The notes: generated by a model not told the origin, from the letters alone. 64,000 bases of DNA from Monilinia fructicola (GCA_008692225.1 VICG01000010.1:2240001-2304000); one strand, 5' to 3'; positions 12,240 to 25,274 are shown, counted from the first letter of the stretch. Program-made: numbers and translations.

Positions 12240-12291
12240 AAGGTTATTGGGTTATTGGGTTATTGGGTTATTGGGTTATTGGGTTATTGGT
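12240..12291. repeat. (GGGTTATT)n octamer array, about six units
   Basis: Six head-to-tail copies of GTTATTGG. Each unit again contains ATTGG (CCAAT on the other strand), like the larger array 150 bp upstream. A G-run of thirteen follows near 12423-12435. Confidence 0.9.
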
Positions 12292-14207
12292 AAGAATGAA
12301 AGAAAAGTATATAATTGTTGGAAGGGAAGGGGAAAAGGGGAAGGGAAGGGAAGGAGGGGAAGGGAAGGGAAGAGAAGAGAAGAGAGAAAAGAGAGAAAAG
12401 AAAAGATAAGAAAAGAGGGAGAGGGGGGGGGGGGGTAAAAGGAGATGAAGGATGGAGGATGGAGGATGGGATTGAGGGGAGGAACTTTCGTTTCGTTAAC
12501 TTTGTGTATTATTGTGGTATGTGTATTATTGTAGTATGTGTATTACTGTGGTATATGTATTGATTGATGAGAATGGTTGGAGAGCTATGGATGCTGGTAT
12601 GTTAGAGTAGAGGAATGGTAAAGGAATGGTATAGGAAGTGAGGAAAAGAGATGATGGGGAGATGATGGAGATGATAAAAAGGTGAAAAATGAGGATGTTT
12701 GTAGGGAGGAGGGATAGATAGGGAGGGGTAGATGGGGATGTGGGGTGAGATTAAGCGAGGGGGGAAAAGGAGGATAGGGTGGAGATGGGTAAGCGGTGTG
12801 GAATGACACTGAGTAGGTGAGAATGGTGTTGATTGAGTGGAGGTTTGTGTTTTTATCTTATCTTTATTTGTACGTTTTGGGGTTGAGGATAGAATAAGGA
12901 TTTAGATAGAGATTAGTTGATTAGATATTGGGAGGAGAGGAGAGGAGAGGGTTTACTTTTGATTTAATGCGCGATGTGTATGATGTAATAAGATTGGTAG
13001 AATGACTTTTTTTGTTAATGGTGTATTTCGCAAGTTTTTAAGTGTTGTGACGATTAAGGTAAATGGATCGATTGGTATATGTTATATATTGATTATATAT
13101 ATATTTTATATCATTCTTATGAAACCCTCGATTATGGAATTGAGAGGTTGAGTTCTCTTTCTCTCTCTCTCTCTCTTTCCTTCTGTATACAGAGTTAAGT
13201 CTTCGTCACATAACTATCTTCAAGGCGAGTAGGCGAATTAGTTATTCCAATCTCTTCAACCGTACTACTAAACCCGTTACTCGCAAGTGTAGAAAAAGAA
13301 ATACCTTCCCGATTCATTATTTAAGTGGGAACTGGAGCTTTGAATCTTCCCCCAATATGATTCAGCGCCTTCAACGTATTAATTATTTTGAAGGCAGAAA
13401 TTTCGACTATGTTTTTGCTGTGATTATAGCTAACTTGATTAATCCTGATGGATGACATCTTATATTAGATAGAATTCAAGGTCGGTAATACGTAACTTTA
13501 GTCAAGAGGTTTGCTATTTTCATATAGAATATTTCACCTTCAACTGTTAAGTCTTCAGGTGCTGAATCGTTATGTTGTTATAGTAGGTGGGTTACTGATG
13601 ATTTTATAATTACCTCAGCTGGCTATTAGAAGGTTTTATTGTATGTATGTATATATGTATGTATATATATATATATAGATGTATGTATGTATGAATAAAT
13701 AGATGGATGAACTTCCGGCAGGTTACATGATAAGGTTTGCTTTGTTTGTATTGTATGATTTCCCGGAAATATGGATGTTCGAAATCGGACATTGGATATG
13801 GATATGGATATAGATATTGGACATTGTGATTTTATTTTTGTATTACTTCTTTGCTGATTACTAGAGATTAGAGGGTTTTCATAATGTTGATAGTGTGCAG
13901 TGAGAGGTCAAGGTAAAAATGGAAATAAAATGAAAAGAATCGTAGAGCTTAGTGGATGTACACGAGTTTAGGTTCGTGTGAGGCCTTGTATATTGGAGAA
14001 TTGGGTTCAGCTATCTTGGAAGGTTTAACAATTATTTGAAGAATCGGTTTGCTTCGATTGCTTGAGCCTAGCAGACACATTTTCGATACATGATAATTAC
14101 CATCTATAACTACTCAAGCATATTAAGTATTAGTGAAGATAATACAGTAACCAAGATCAAAAAATCAAGGCCCCTTGTCTGTGTGGATCTAAATAGGTAA
14201 AAGTATA
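12292..14207. other. Intergenic, purine-rich then AT-rich, no gene seen
   Basis: GGAA/GGGA-rich DNA to about 12.8 kb, then mixed sequence with (CT)n near 13156-13180 and (GTAT)n/(AT)n near 13639-13693. No open frame with coding character was found on either strand. Confidence 0.5.
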
Positions 14208-16437
14208 TTACATTAGATCACTCATCCAAAAACCATCATCAACACTGGGGAAAGCATGCCAAAAATTATCATCAAGACTCAACAAAAAATCATCTTGTAC
14301 CAAACTTTCCGGAATAATCAGAGGTGCATTCGCCGATTCATCATGATGATTAAAAGGTTGAACGATTTCATCAAGAACTGGGTTTGAATCATTCTGCTGC
14401 AAACTCGCTTCGTACCAACTTCTGATGCGGAGTAGTTGTCGAGAGAATCGAACAAATATGTCTTTTTCAGGAATCGCACTGGTTGATGACTGTAGCTGTT
14501 CTGGACTCCTTCCTCTGATGGCGATGATGGTCTTGAGCTTTTCGATTAGAAAATCGATTGTGTGTTTGATGTTTAGGGCTGAACGAGCATAGTCTCGATC
14601 CCAGCCGTCGGCTTTACAGATCGACAGTTTGAGTGCTACTAGAATCCCATAGCCAACCTGTACCCATGTAGTATAGGCAACACCAACGGAAAGGTCGACC
14701 CATTTGGTGGCTTTGCCTTCTAGGAAAGATTTGACTGAGATTAAGCATGAGTGAAGAATACTCAATCGCTCAAGACTATCTAAAGTTGAATCGAAAGCAT
14801 CACTTATGCCCACCTCGTACAGATTGATTTCAGCCACGCTATAATTGATTGATATGAGAACTATTTTATACTTGATCAGTAAGGTAGTCATGAATTCCAG
14901 AAGGAGGAAACTAACAATTCGACCTCAGGTTTTCAGGCAATTCATGCTTAAAGCTCTCTAATTCCCTTTGCAATAAATCTATGCACATCTTTCTTGGAAC
15001 TACACGGGGGCCGAATCCAACTTCAAGATCATAGAAAGTATGTTTTATCTTTCTTGAAATTTGTTGTAGCTTGACCAAATGAAAGATTAATATATCGCTC
15101 TGGACTTCTGACGTCTCGGCTAATAGTCTACAAGCCTCATCAAGTTGTGCAGTGTACCTCATGCTCTCGACACTACTACCAGGTGGTAACCTAGAGAAAT
15201 TTATAAGTAAAGTAAGCTGATATTGATGTCTTAACTGGGAACTTACATTGAGGTAGCATAGAAACACCCCGCATATGCTCGAACCTCTTCAATTCTGCGA
15301 CTACTTGGCTTATTTTTATCTGCTCTTTGGGTACCTGACAAGTCAGTATCGAAATAGTATATGTACTAATTTAAATATAAATTAGAAGGCCAGCAAAGAC
15401 TTACCATCTACAGGTCTTTTTTCACCGGTTGTACCTAGTTTTAATGTTCGTTGTAGACCAAGAGTCGTAACCATGGACTTCACCAGATAAATCAAATTGA
15501 CGGTTTGATTATTTATGATAGATTGATAATGAAACCTATCAGCGTTAAGAAGAAAGTATCAAAGTTGGAGAGAATTATCAGACATACCAACCCATATGAA
15601 CCAGCAATGCTTGAAGTTTGTCCAGACTACTGGGTTCGCCTCTCAGCAACAATTCGGTAATGAAGTTCTCGAATGAACGAACCCCGAAGGCGTCTTGGAA
15701 TGTTGGATTACGGTGAGATGCAGCTGTAATTATAGCTTTCCATAAGAATGGTCTCTCCGATTTGAATTGACGGGGTGAGACATTCGAAGGTATTAGAACA
15801 AAAGGACAGTATGGGGCCATATCACTTCTGAATATTGTGAACAATGCAAATGCATAATTATCATCGAGATCAAGTTGATCTTCCAAAGTTGATAGTGATG
15901 GGTATGCAGAATAAAAGTTTGCAGTGGTGCCATTACCAGGTGACGGAGACTTGAGATTACTATCAGAATTTTTTGATATTTCATCATTGAGATCTTGTTC
16001 AATGGCATGGTCTAGTAATTTAGGTGGTTCGTTTATGTTCAAATCCGATGGGAGATCAGATTGGCGATGTATAAATGGCTCTTTTGGTAGGTTGTTAGAA
16101 GTACTCAATATAGTAACAATATCATCTAGTTTCTTTTCGAGTCCAGCCACAGAGCTAAACGTGTCACGTCAGTAGCTCGTGAAAAATATATCATTATACT
16201 TACGTAGCTTTGGTCCTCCTCCTCGTTATATTCGAAGGTTGGCACTCCTTTCGAAGCCGTTGGCAGCTGTATAACTTAGTGGAATGTAAATACCCAAGGA
16301 GGAAATTCGAACCGATGACATTTGTTGCTGACAGGATTAGTTGGAATGCACTTTGCTTTGGCTTTAGCACATGTACCACATGCAGTACTACGTGACCCCA
16401 AGGTTCTCTTCGAGTGCTCAACTTTTGAAGACTCCAT
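14208..16437 (-). CDS. Zn2Cys6 fungal transcription factor
   Basis: This is a Gal4-type nuclear regulator with an N-terminal zinc cluster and a C-terminal regulatory region of the fungal_trans type. Starting at 16437 (MESSKVEHSKRTLGSR), the cluster reads C-x2-C-x6-C-x9-C-x2-C-x6-C. The first exon encodes CGTCAKAKAKC and CHR. An intron (16267-16312) then falls inside the cluster, before CQRLRKEC. A basic linker (RRRTKAT) and an intron lead to AGLEKKLDDIVTIL, a probable short coiled coil. Further introns lie near 15540-15590, 15350-15405, 15185-15250 and 14880-14925. All join in phase, with no frameshift. The middle region (PFLWKAIITAASHRNPTFQDAFG, LLVHMGW) is typical of fungal-specific regulators. 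Target genes are unknown. The divergent HsbA gene begins 1.5 kb away and might be a target, but nothing in the sequence shows this. Confidence 0.88.
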
Positions 16438-17780
16438 CTGTCTAGGTAATAATCACGTGTAAAGATCAGAGAAGTACTTTTAGATTTGGTAGCTAACTTT
16501 GATCGATGAGAATGGCAATTTCTAAAATAGAAGAAGAAAATATCACCACTTTCCGGAACTTTGAGCATAAATTGTTATATCAGAGAAGAAGTTGTTGAGT
16601 CTTGACGTTGAAGACGCACGAACGGAGACGGCATCCGCTCCCGCTGCTGAAAGAGGCGTAGAAATAAGCGCAAACGCGTTAATTCTAGCTCGTCTCATCT
16701 CGCATAAGAAAAGGGTCGATACTCCATGGTCAGAAAAGCAAGAGATATGTAGCCATGATAATTACATTTGTCACTCACATTTATTCCTAGCTCAATATTG
16801 TGAACACCTGCGTTTGAATTGATGGGTTTCAATTGAATCCATCCTCACGTGCAAGGCCACGAGACTGATAAGGTTAAAGCTGCACTACTTTTCAACATTT
16901 TAGCTTGTACAGATTAGATCATTTTCGGATCTAGTACATCAATCATGGTAGTCTTTCAAATCCCTTGAACCCGTTCTCGTGCTCCTTTTCAGAAGCCTTT
17001 TCTTCGCGCCAACAAACCGTTAGGCGATCTGAAAAACTTAGTACTACCACTTTGGCATCGGTCAAGTTTTCTTTCGCACTATAGGAGCAGGTTCTCTAGC
17101 CGCACTCGGCACACAGGCAACTGCTAGTATGAGATCTCCACTGGTTTTCGATATTATTCAATTCAGATTGGCATACTTGGTCCGCTGTGTATAAGTAGTT
17201 TGTTATTTGAGATTGGAAATGGTAGCGCTTGTACAAATTGATTGAATTCAGCTATTGGGAAGTTTCAATTGCTGTCTCAATCGGAACAAACGAAGTTTTC
17301 GTTTTATCGCTGCATTTTAGACAACGAACATATTTATGAGATACCAAAGATCATTTCGTCGCCAATAGGTGAATGATATGAGGCCATTAGGGATGTTTGC
17401 TGTGGTTGGGTTGATGTTACCCCGGAAAATTTCGGAAAATTTAGAGGTATGATATAGCTACCGTTAGCCTTACGATTTTCAGCTCATTCTATCACCGGCT
17501 GGACCTTCAACTGCTGGGGAAGGACCGATATAATCGTCTTCTGATGTTGAAAAGTTACATAGTTTGCACGGTATAACTTTCATAATGTTACTCTCAGAAG
17601 CGGGGTTGTGTAGAGTGGTAAGTTGTTGTAGTACGGCCGAGAATATGTGTGCCTCTGTAGACCTTTGTTCACGCCATCGAAGGTGCAATTGTGAAGCAGT
17701 ATGTGTGATCAAGGTATCTGGAGTGATTGCAATTCCTTCAAAGAAGTAATTGCCACACTGCTCAAATATGTTTTCCTGAT
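16438..17780. other. Intergenic between regulator and HsbA gene
   Basis: Shared upstream region of two divergent genes. A minus-strand open frame at 17479-17820 overlaps the HsbA promoter and has no recognisable domain, so it is not called. No repeats of note were seen. Confidence 0.45.
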
Positions 17781-17788
17781 TATAAATA
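17781..17788 (+). promoter_or_regulatory. TATA box of the HsbA gene
   Basis: TATAAATA lies about 126-133 bases before the HsbA start codon. It is followed by a CT-rich stretch with several CATC/TCATC sites suitable for transcription starts. A strong TATA box suits an inducible, highly expressed secreted protein. Confidence 0.55.
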
Positions 17789-17913
17789 CCCAAGTATACC
17801 TCGCTGAAGGATACTTTCAATCATCATCTCTACTCACTCTCTGGTCCTAACACATATAACAAACTTATCCTGCCAACTATTCTGCTTCAACCACACTCAT
17901 TTCAAACGACAAG

Positions 17914-18492
17914 ATGGTTGCCATGAAAAAACATCATCCTCTTCATCTGCGCAGTTTCTGCTACCGCTATTCCGAAGCGTACCTCGAGCGAGCTGCTTGC
18001 TGATATTGATGCCATCGCTACCAGCCTTAATATTTTCACAAGTGCTGCTATCGATTTCGAGGGTGACGTCTCGCAATTGTTAGAACTCGGCACTTCTGAA
18101 ACAGCACTGGACACCTGTGGGTTTTATGCCGAACCACAATCATAATGATCACACTAACCTAAATTTCCACCTTAGCTATCAAGGCTACGAACACCTTAGC
18201 TCTCATCACACCTCCCCTTTCCTCCGCCGACTCCAACGACATATATACAGCAATTCGTGCTTTGGTTCCCTCTATACAAGCATCACTCGCTGCCGTCGTG
18301 GCCAAGAAAGCCGCATTCACTACCGCTGGGGTCCTTACAATAGTCATAGGAAATGTAGAATTGTTGAAAGAAGATACTGCTACTTTGAGTGAGAGTATCG
18401 GTGCTATTGCTTCATCCGATGTAAAGCCAAAACTAGTGGCGGTTCAGATTGAGATTGACTCTGCTTTCAATGCTACACAGGCTGCTCTCTAA
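17914..18492 (+). CDS. HsbA-like hydrophobic surface-binding secreted protein
   Basis: HsbA proteins are small secreted fungal proteins that adsorb to hydrophobic surfaces and can recruit cutinase-type enzymes; related proteins are cell-wall galactomannoproteins. An N-terminal signal peptide (hydrophobic core IILFICAVSATA) is followed by PKR, a possible processing site. The mature part is a helical, Ala/Thr/Ser-rich domain with SELLADIDAIATSLN, GDVSQLLELG, SSADSNDIYTAIRAL and SDVKPKLVAVQIEI. One intron (18117-18175, branch point ACTAACC) joins DT to IKATNTLALI. The run of six A at 17926-17931 shifts the frame directly after the start; five A would open the whole protein. Either Met (17914 or 17923) could be the start. 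There are no transmembrane or GPI signals at the C-terminus. Confidence 0.85.
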
Positions 18493-18996
18493 GGGGACCC
18501 ATGAATCTGATGATCGTATTCGGCAATTGTATTCAGAAATGGAAGTTAGTAATTGGATGGAGAATTGACGGTTTGAGTCAGGATTTGGGATAGTAGCTGG
18601 CTATGGTAGTAGTTTTGTTGAAGAATGGCATAGATCACTTAGAGCATGAGGGATGTTCAATGGAAAGACCACTTTGAGTTGATACTTTGTGTTATCCATG
18701 AAGCAATGTTCTTGTTCTTGTAAAAACTTGACTTGGTATCTCTCCAAGATCAACTTTGAGTTTATGAATTATATATATGATATAAAATATCATCACGTCC
18801 TATTAAATCTAAAACAAAACATCGTATTTAAGGGGTTCATTCGGTGCATTGCTATTGGTTTTACCGGATTACATAAGCCAAGGCTGATGACATCGGAAGT
18901 TGAGAGACTTGATGTCCCTCAACTTGACTTGGACTGGATTCCAGAAGAACAAAACCATTATGAAATAAGCTGTATCACCAGCAGATACCATGAACC
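18493..18996. other. Intergenic between HsbA and the TBC gene
   Basis: Contains the HsbA 3' region and the short promoter/leader of the next gene. A plus-strand open frame from 18689 overlaps the TBC start in another frame and is not supported. Confidence 0.5.
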
Positions 18997-21900
18997 ATGT
19001 TCAATTTCTCAAGCTTTGTGCAAAAGGCTCAATCATTCATTGACCCAACTCAAGCTCTCAATATTTCTGCTTCTGATCGCAACCCTGCCAAATCTACACT
19101 CTTCCGCAATCAATTCAGATTACCAGATTCCCAAACCCCTCTGCAAGAAATCACTGCAGAACTTACCATAGCCTCACCAAATCAATACTTACCGAATGCC
19201 ACACAAGGAGAGAAGGATAGAGATAGGGATAGAGGTTTCCATTATGCTGGGAAATTGCATTTAAGTGAAGCATACCTGTGCTTTTCAACACAGCCTACAA
19301 GCTTCCTCCAAACTGCAAGTACAGGTATATCCTCTGGATTCAATGGACAAACGCATGGAGCGGGACCTGGGGGAAATGGATTCACATTGCCATTATGTGC
19401 CATAAGACGAGTAGAGCGCCTTCACAGTCAATCATATCAGGTATGGAACCCTTCTTTCCGTGCGATTTACTTGCTGACATCAACCAAAGTTTGCCTTGGC
19501 GATCACAACATGGAATGGAATTACAAATACACCTGGCAAAGATGGCTCGAAACAGCCCGTATATCAACAGAAGATTACAATAAATCTCGCTGGAACGCGC
19601 CAGGCTTGCGAAAGGTTTTGCGATGGCTTGAAGAAAGGGTTGAAATCAGGAGTGGGCGAGGTCGCGAAGATGAAGCGTGTTGTGGCAGAGTGTTATTCAG
19701 AATATCTGCTACAAGGCGACAGTAAAACGGGAGAGGCTCCGGATGCAGGACTTGGAATGCTCTTCAGGTATCCTGGTGATCTTCGAAAACTACGAGACAA
19801 AAGCAAAATGAGACTTTGGGGGGAGTATCTTCGAGAAAATGGGCGGAATGTTACCTTGATACGTCAGCCTACATTTCATAAATTGATTCGAGTGGGTTTA
19901 CCAAACCGACTGCGAGGGGAAATCTGGGAGCAAACATCTGGATCATTATTTTTGCGCTTGGAGAACCCGACTCTATATACAGACACCCTAGCGAAGTTTG
20001 AAGGACGAGATTCTCTTGCGATTGATGAAATTGAGAAGGATCTCAATCGAAGTTTACCGGAATACCCGGGATTTCAGAGTGTGGAAGGTATTGACCGGCT
20101 GAGAAGAGTCCTTACAGCATATAGTTGGACTAACGAAGAAGTTGGATATTGCCAGGCTATGAATATAGTTGTGGCGGCACTTCTAATCTACATGTCTGAA
20201 TCTCAAGCTTATTTCTTATTATCTGCGCTTTGCGACAGATTACTTCCCGGATACTACTCGCAAACCATGTACGGCACTCTACTAGATCAACGCGTATTTG
20301 AGTCTTTAGTAGAGAAGACCATGCCAATATTATGGGATCATCTAGTCAAATCCGATGTTCAACTTTCCGTCGTTTCTCTTCCTTGGTTTTTATCACTGTA
20401 CATCAACTCCATGCCTCTCGTATTTGCATTTCGTGTGTTAGATGTTTTCTTTTTGGAAGGTCCAAAGGTCCTTTTTCAGGTTGGTCTCGCTATTTTACGC
20501 ATAAATGGAGAAGACCTGTTAGACGCCACAGATGATGGAGCTTTTATTTCTGTATTGAAAGGGTATTTTTCCAAACTCGATGAATCTGCACATCCTAAGT
20601 CAGAGAATGCCAAATTAAGGGCAGTCACTCGATTCCAGGAGTTGATGGTGGTCGCTTTCAAGGAGTTTTCGGGAATTACACACAACACCATTTCAGAGCA
20701 ACGCATGAATCACAAAGATGCTGTCTTGAACAGCATTGAAAGTTTTGCAAAGCGAACCTCGATACGAAACTTGGGCCCGGAGAGTAAGAAGTTGAGTGTT
20801 GACGAATTGGGCGCTCTTTATGATAGGTTTTATGGTGTGCTATATGAAAGGCAGCAAAGAAGTCAGATGATTCAAGAAGAAAAAGAAAGAAGGGCAAAAG
20901 CCAATAGAGCGAGCGTTATTGCAGGTTTGGGAGAGAACCAAAACATTGAAAAAGGTAGAGTAGGGCTCGGTCCAAGTCCTACTCTAATGGATTATGATTG
21001 CTTTCGAGAATTTCTTGCTGGGATGACTAAATGGGCCGTGTCAGATTTACCCTCACCTCAAGACAAGGAACTCGAGAAAGAGAAGCATTCTTACTTCGGC
21101 AATTCTATGCGGCGTAAAGATATCTCCCTGTCCCCTTGGGGCTTTGGGAACCCTGAACCGGCTGACCACGAGTTCATGCAACGACTATTCCGAAGGTGGG
21201 ATGTAGATATGAATTCCGCATTGACTCTACAAAATGTCGTGACGGGTTTGGCTCACATTAAAGGCAAAGGTGATATCATGGGAAGCATCACTTACTTCTT
21301 TGAACTGTATGATGATGATGGGGATGGAAAGGTGGATAGGGAGGGTATCTTGCGAATATCGGAAGCTTTACTATTTCTTTCTCGAAGAGGTCTAGAAGGA
21401 TCGTTGACACCTTCACCATCTGCAATTGGGCTGAGCGAATATGAGGCAGCTAATCCTGCTCAGTTTAGTGCTCCACATACAACGACACAAGAACGGTTCT
21501 TGAATAGTGTGAGCGCTTTCATCAGACGCTGTTTTGAGTACGCTGACCCTGATCATCCACAAAATGTCGAGGACGAAGAGGATGAAAAAACCGAGGTGGA
21601 AAATGATGAGAAAGTAGAAGACGCCTCATCTGATACAAATGATCTTGTTGATCCCAACTCTTTTGCCGTTGGGGATTCGGATGATTCAGATGAAGAGGAA
21701 GAAGATCTTTTGGATCTCGGTACCGACTCCAAGAAAACCAAAAACGAAGATCTCTTAGATGTTGGCATCGGTTCCAGGAAAACTAAAAAGGAAACTGGTC
21801 TTCCAATCATTCCTCCACCATCCAATAAGCCCAATCACCTGCCTGAAAACTCTCGAAGTGTCTCAAAAGCACAATCAGAACGTGCTAACGCTGCACTCGA

Positions 21901-22693
21901 CCCCTCTAAACCTCTGCACATAACTCTACCTACCTTCCGCATGGTCGTTCTAGCCGACGAACTCCTAGAGCAATTCTTTGAATCTTCATTCCCAGCTTCC
22001 TTCCGCATATCAGATAAAATGGTCCCAAATTCAAATGCTACAAATTCCTCCTCTTCTCTTACCACTTTCACCAGTATCGGATTCGGTAAATCAGCAGCAG
22101 TTGCTGCGGCAAATGTTGTCAGTGGCCCCAGCTCTGCTGGTGTGGTACCACCTGGAAAGGGACTTAGAGGTGTACTAGATAACATTGTGACTGATGGAAT
22201 GAGGGTGGCTGCAGAAGTTAGGAGAAGAATGGAAGAGGCACAAAAGGAAATGGAGAGAAATGCAATTCATAGGCCTAGCATACAGGATGAAGATGAAGAG
22301 GAAGAAGATGATGGGCTACGAGTTTCAGGTGGTTATGGTGGAGATGCTGAGAGGAGGAGTGTGAGGAGTGAGGATAGAGATTTACTAGAGGGAGCTGATG
22401 CAGAGGCTGGTAGTATCAGGAGTGGCATTGAAAAAGTTGAAGGGACTAGCATTCAGGGAAGGAATGGTAGTTTGATGCCAGGCGTTTATGAAGATTCGAG
22501 GAGGGAAAGAAGTTCTAGTTCTAGTTCGTCAACTCAGAAAGTGGTGGAGTTTGAAAGGTGAGGTGGGTTTGAAGCATTTGTTACTTCGATAGCGATGAAC
22601 ATTTATTCTTGTTTTTTTATGGCTAGGGAATTTGGGACTGATGTGAAAGGAAGGCGTAGATGGACAGTAGAAGAGGAGATTAAGAAGAACTAA
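18997..22693 (+). CDS. Rab GTPase-activating protein, Gyp2/MDR1 type (GRAM-TBC-EF-hand)
   Basis: It stimulates GTP hydrolysis by Rab GTPases in membrane traffic. Exons are 18997-19440, 19490-22557 and 22627-22693, encoding about 1192 residues, normal for the family. An N-terminal GRAM-like region (about 65-155; AGKLHLSEAYLCFSTQPTS) precedes the TBC domain (about 290-520). The TBC domain shows RLRGEIWEQTSG, the arginine finger in IEKDLNRSLPE and the glutamine finger in GYCQAMN. An EF-hand follows (FELYDDDGDGKVDREGI), then an acidic, Ser-rich tail. The last intron was chosen because it extends the ending to EFGTDVKGRRWTVEEEIKKN, which is better conserved in character than the stop at 22559. No frameshift was found. 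The product is cytosolic and membrane-recruited. Confidence 0.94.
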
Positions 22694-24028
22694 GATGATA
22701 TGCATTTCCGAGGTGGGCGAATGAGCGAGTGTTTCTGTTAGGTTGGGGCAATAAGCGGATTGCGATACAAATGGAGCCAATGATCGCTAGGCGTCTTTGT
22801 GTCTGTTTGGGTTTACACTTTGTAGGTTACTCTTTTCGAGGTCATTGGCGGTTGATACAGGTAGTCTTTGAATCGGAACAATTTTGTCATTCCGAATTTA
22901 TTAGTTTGATATGGAATGTTTGCAAGTAATGGATGTGATGGACACAAGACCTATCCCAATCTATCAACAATAATACCTAGGAGATCCATTGACTCGATTG
23001 ATTATTTTATCTGTACCTCTCCTGCCCAGTAGAGTTGCAATATTGATTTGACTGTCAGATCATAACCATGAAATAACGTTATTTTAGTGATAGAGCGAAA
23101 GGGGTTACTCGAGTATTAGCTAAACCAATAACACGTGAGATCTAGATCAAAACTTGAGATTCTAATATCGAGTAACAGAAATTATATATAATTGTTCAAA
23201 CTATTTGCATGATTGAGAGGCCTAAGAGTATTGAAATGAGGTGATCTAGTAATGCAATTTCATCTTTGATGTTCTCGATGTCTTCAAAATGGCCTGTGTT
23301 CATCTACCTACCTACTTGTTCGATGTACCACGAGGCTGGTTACAATACATGATACAGGCTGATGAATTTATCCATGTGATACTACTACCTCAACATCACA
23401 TCCTCTTCAAGAATTTTCCCCCGAAAGGGCCAACTCGTCATAATCGACACCGACGTCGTTGCATTTAATTATGGACAAATTCAGGCTCCGAAATAATGTG
23501 CAATGCTGTAAAAGTGTTGTGGGGGAGACTCGATACTTGAAAATATATACTCATGCTGTAAGATTGAAGTTTTCATAAGCCCCTGTGATTACTTCACCGT
23601 CAAAGTCCTGGGTCCTGGTGGAGATAGGATCCTATGTGGAAATCCGTCGACGAGTCTTCATTGCCGCCTAATGAATTTGGTGACTTTATACATAGAAGAG
23701 TAAGGGCATTTTCGAATTCGCCATCATGTGGAGATACCTAGGTACTTAACTATCGTCTTCAGCTAAAGAGAAGCTTTAACACAGGGGGTGTTCAAACCAC
23801 GAGTTTTGCCCTATGGAGTGGTCCAATTATCGGGAGTACGATCAATGTAGAAAATATACTCGTTGCATCAATAATTCATTGACTAACTTGGTCCTGAGAA
23901 TTTCATGAATGGCAAAGCACCCAGATACGTTTGCCCCCGATGTCATTAGTCTCAGCCCGAGCGAATATATATCAATGACAGAAGCGTTTCATCTGCCATA
24001 TAGAGCTATAGAGCTATCGAGTGTATGA
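22694..24028. other. Intergenic, no gene seen
   Basis: Mixed-composition DNA without a coding-like frame. It separates a well-conserved gene from the degraded region that follows. Confidence 0.5.
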
Positions 24029-25274
24029 GTGTCGTTGGTCTCTTCTTCTGGTCATCACTCAGCAAGAGGGAAGAAACCTCTCACCTGCGTTCGTGTTGAT
24101 TTGCCATCCAATTTTTTCGAGTCCGCCGCGATGGTGATCGTACCAAATCATGCTAACGACAGTTCCAGAAATGATATTCCGAAAAGCCGATTTGCGGAGA
24201 TTAGGCTTTACCAAGGGATGGGAGATGGTGTTGAGCCACGGTATGAAAACTAGCACCACAGTAGGATTCTGTAAAGGAACTGCCAAGTCTAGCTTGGTGA
24301 GTGCCTTGAGACACTACAGGGCTTCCGCGGTGAAGAATTGTCACCCAGTTCTACTCCCGTTCTTGATGATTCGTGAGCACATGACATCGAGAGCGGACAT
24401 GAAGCAACGCGAGGCATGGGACACACAGGGGGGAATCGAGCGCGCGGTCGCGGATTACGGAAGACTGCAAAAGGAACTTGAGGGAGTGAAGAGCGGAGGT
24501 ATCGATCTAGATGCCATCAATCAAGGTTTGGATGAATGTCATGCGCAAGTGATGAAGCATTCACGCGCGGCGTATATCCGGGCCATCGAAGCTCTCGAGG
24601 ATATGATGAAGATTTTTCTCAACCAGTTCCCCGCGTTGCAGATCAATCTCACGACTGACTTCCACAACACACACGTCAGTTTGAGCTCGGGGCTGGACTT
24701 CTACAAGAGGAGATTGCACGGAATTGAAGGTTATGCAAATACCACTTTGCGACGACTGGAGATACAGAGAGGCCTAGTAAGTTTGCAGACCAAGATCTTA
24801 GACGCTGCTAATCTCCCGCCGCAAGACCATGCTCATCGCGCAACGGGATAGCAAGCCCAACTATGAGATTGCTGTGGCTCGCAAACACGACTCCTCGGTC
24901 ATGAAAACACTCTCCATCCTCGGAATATTATTCCTCCTCGGAATATTATTCCTCCCCGGAACACTAATCGCGGTAAGGGCTAGCTTCAGGGATATACGAT
25001 GGCATTTTTGCTAACAATTCTGCATTCCGTATTCTCCATGTCTTTCTTCGATTTTCACGACGCGTCTAGTCTCGGCGCCGCCGTGTCTCCGCGCTTTTGG
25101 ATTTACTGGGCAGTTACACTCCCTGTAACATTGATTGGCGTATGCCTTTTTCTCATGTGGGAGAGGAATCGATCGAAGATGTATAATTGGGAAAGACATG
25201 TGCGGAAAGAAAGGCAGATAACTACAGTGCAGCACTGGCCATACGGCACTACGATTCTCATTTTTAGCTGGTGA
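24029..25274 (+). pseudogene. CorA-like fungal membrane protein gene, degraded
   Basis: The frame from 24150 to 24851 encodes a helical, charged segment (MIFRKADLRRLGFTKGWEM ... YKRRLHGIEGYANTTLRR). This resembles the cytoplasmic part of fungal CorA-like proteins just before their two C-terminal membrane helices. The next part lies in other frames. IAQRDSKPNYEIAVARKHDSSVMKTL (24829 on) leads into helix one, which ends FLPGTLIA at a GTAAGG donor (24973). SVFSMSFFDFHDASS and helix two (RFWIYWAVTLPVTLIGVCLFLMW) follow from about 25027. No AG acceptor sits where one is needed (the site reads TTCTGCATTCCG). The N-terminus is unclear. An 18-bp tandem duplication lengthens helix one. A frameshift, a lost acceptor and the adjoining AT island suggest a dead gene, though sequence error may contribute. 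Confidence 0.6.

Noticed and set aside
17479..17820. Minus-strand 113-codon frame
   Set aside because: It overlaps the HsbA promoter and TATA box and shows no recognisable feature.
24777..24801. GTAAGT...TTAG as an intron in the CorA-like gene
   Set aside because: Only 25 bases long, too short for splicing, although it would shift the frame in the right direction.
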